Source of the DNA: Woeseiaceae bacterium
GTDB lineage: Bacteria > Pseudomonadota > Gammaproteobacteria > Steroidobacterales > Woeseiaceae
NCBI GenBank assembly: GCA_022866645.1
Contig: JALHUQ010000434.1
Coordinates: 1 to 6,652 of the forward strand
Reading direction: 5' to 3'
Length of the DNA stretch: 6,652 nt
A program made the translations under genes and the position numbers. Of this stretch, positions 6,160 to 6,652 are shown one piece after another. The notes beneath the pieces are model-generated. The model made no database searches and had not been told where the DNA came from. It saw only the letters and a program-made list of their open reading frames with translations. Every line of letters starts with the position of its first letter. The stretch's first letter is position 1.

Positions 6160-6207
6160 CAGCTTTGGGGCGTACCCTGAATGTCTAGAAAACTGCGGAA
6201 AAATACC

Positions 6208-6652
6208 ATGTCATACAAGGCCAGACGAATCATCGTTTTGTACGTGCTTGCTTGCGTACTGACATCCTGCGCGACCTCGCCGGTTACTGACGTGCCAGCG
6301 GCGAGCCGACCTGCTGAGAGCGCGGGTTTGCCTGTGACGCCAGCGTATTCGACAGCCGCTATCGAGGTAGACGAACCGACTGTAGCAGAGCGACTTGCAG
6401 ACCAGGTCGTACTGGGTTCAGGACAGTTCGTGCAAAGTGCCACGGGTCCGGAGAAATCGGTGATCGCGGGCGACGACGGCGTTACATTGAATTTCGAGCG
6501 CGCTGAGGTGCAGGAATTCGTCAAGGTCATATTCGAGACGATCTTGCACCAGAACTACATCGTCGATCCATCGATAAACGGCACCGTTACTCTGCATACA
6601 ACGCGTCCGATCACACAGGACGCGGTTTTACCGACTGTTGAGTCCGTCTTGC
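6208..6652 (+). CDS. gspD: GspD secretin, lipoprotein type, N-terminal part (runs off window edge)
   Basis: The frame runs from ATG 6208 to the window end (148 codons plus one base) without a stop. The N-terminus MSYKARR, a hydrophobic stretch IIVLYVLACVL and the lipobox LTSC with Cys21 indicate signal peptidase II processing. Ala at +2 favours outer-membrane sorting. Residues 22-90 are an Ala/Pro-rich low-complexity linker. From about 91 the N0 domain is recognisable: GVTLNFERAEVQEFVKVIFE, then NYIVDPSINGTVTLHTTRPI, matching the L-N-F...A....V and N-(F/Y)-(I/V)-V-D-P...G.VT pattern of GspD. The rest of the secretin, including the beta-barrel, lies outside. An in-frame ATG at 6181 would add nine residues (MSRKLRKNT); 6208 gives a more typical lipoprotein n-region. 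It is divergent from gspE. Confidence 0.93.
   Translation, partial: MSYKARRIIVLYVLACVLTSCATSPVTDVPAASRPAESAGLPVTPAYSTAAIEVDEPTVAERLADQVVLGSGQFVQSATGPEKSVIAGDDGVTLNFERAEVQEFVKVIFETILHQNYIVDPSINGTVTLHTTRPITQDAVLPTVESVL

Larger units (their letters stand above)
5890..6207. other. Divergent gspE/gspD intergenic region, 318 bp
   Basis: No convincing gene is seen. The rightward open frame crossing this stretch (5727-6188) is the antisense of the gspE start extended by chance and has no family signature. The region should hold the promoters of both transcription units. It contains a large inverted repeat (5965-6018), a short palindrome GGTGG-C-CCACC (6096-6106), a small GGTC/GACC repeat (5929-5940) and a hairpin followed by a U-run (6131-6159). 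No gspC, which in many systems stands next to gspD, is found here. Confidence 0.85.

Noticed and set aside
5727..6188. 153-codon open frame on the plus strand crossing the gspE start and the intergenic region
   Set aside because: Its first third is antisense to the conserved gspE N-terminus, its composition is that of a shadow frame, no ribosome site or family motif is seen, and it runs through the large inverted repeat into the gspD start.
6159..6530. Minus-strand frame of 123 codons opposite gspD
   Set aside because: It is antisense to the signal peptide, linker and N0 domain of gspD, which are clearly coding on the other strand.

Overview
The window is almost entirely a type II secretion system (T2SS, general secretory pathway) locus from what looks like a gammaproteobacterium. 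Family match, protein lengths (GspE 576 aa, GspF 405 aa), a lipoprotein-type secretin and an atypical GspL start all point to the Xanthomonas Xps-like branch rather than the Klebsiella Pul or Vibrio Eps branch. The exact taxon cannot be fixed from this sequence; moderate-to-high GC and this gene style would fit Xanthomonadales-, Steroidobacter- or Woeseia-like lineages.

Layout: on the minus strand, reading from right to left, lie gspE (5889-4159), gspF (4162-2945), gspG (2928-2494), gspH (2491-2036), gspI (2046-1633), gspJ (1636-1016), gspK (1019-159) and the first 54 codons of gspL (162 down to the window edge). Neighbouring genes overlap by 4 to 11 nt or are nearly contiguous, so this is one translationally coupled operon. 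The only sizeable break is the 16-nt gap before gspG, which holds the best Shine-Dalgarno sequence in the operon. On the plus strand, gspD starts at about 6208 and runs off the right edge. It is divergent from gspE, and no gspC lies between them.

How the parts work together: GspE is the cytoplasmic ATPase, GspF the inner-membrane platform and GspL its membrane anchor. GspG is the major pseudopilin, with GspH, I, J and K as minor pseudopilins forming the tip and body of the pseudopilus. GspD is the outer-membrane secretin through which folded periplasmic proteins leave the cell.

The 318-bp divergent intergenic region (5890-6207) has no convincing gene but is structured. It holds a large near-perfect inverted repeat (arms about 20 nt, 18 paired, with a perfect 12-bp core) and, closer to gspD, a terminator-like hairpin followed by a U-run. 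These are the least explained parts of the window. Other points to check are the UUG start and Ala at -1 of GspG, the lipobox on GspD and the Xps-like GspL start. I see no mobile element, CRISPR array, tRNA or rRNA, and no clearly new system; most of the window is a recognisable T2SS in a variant arrangement.
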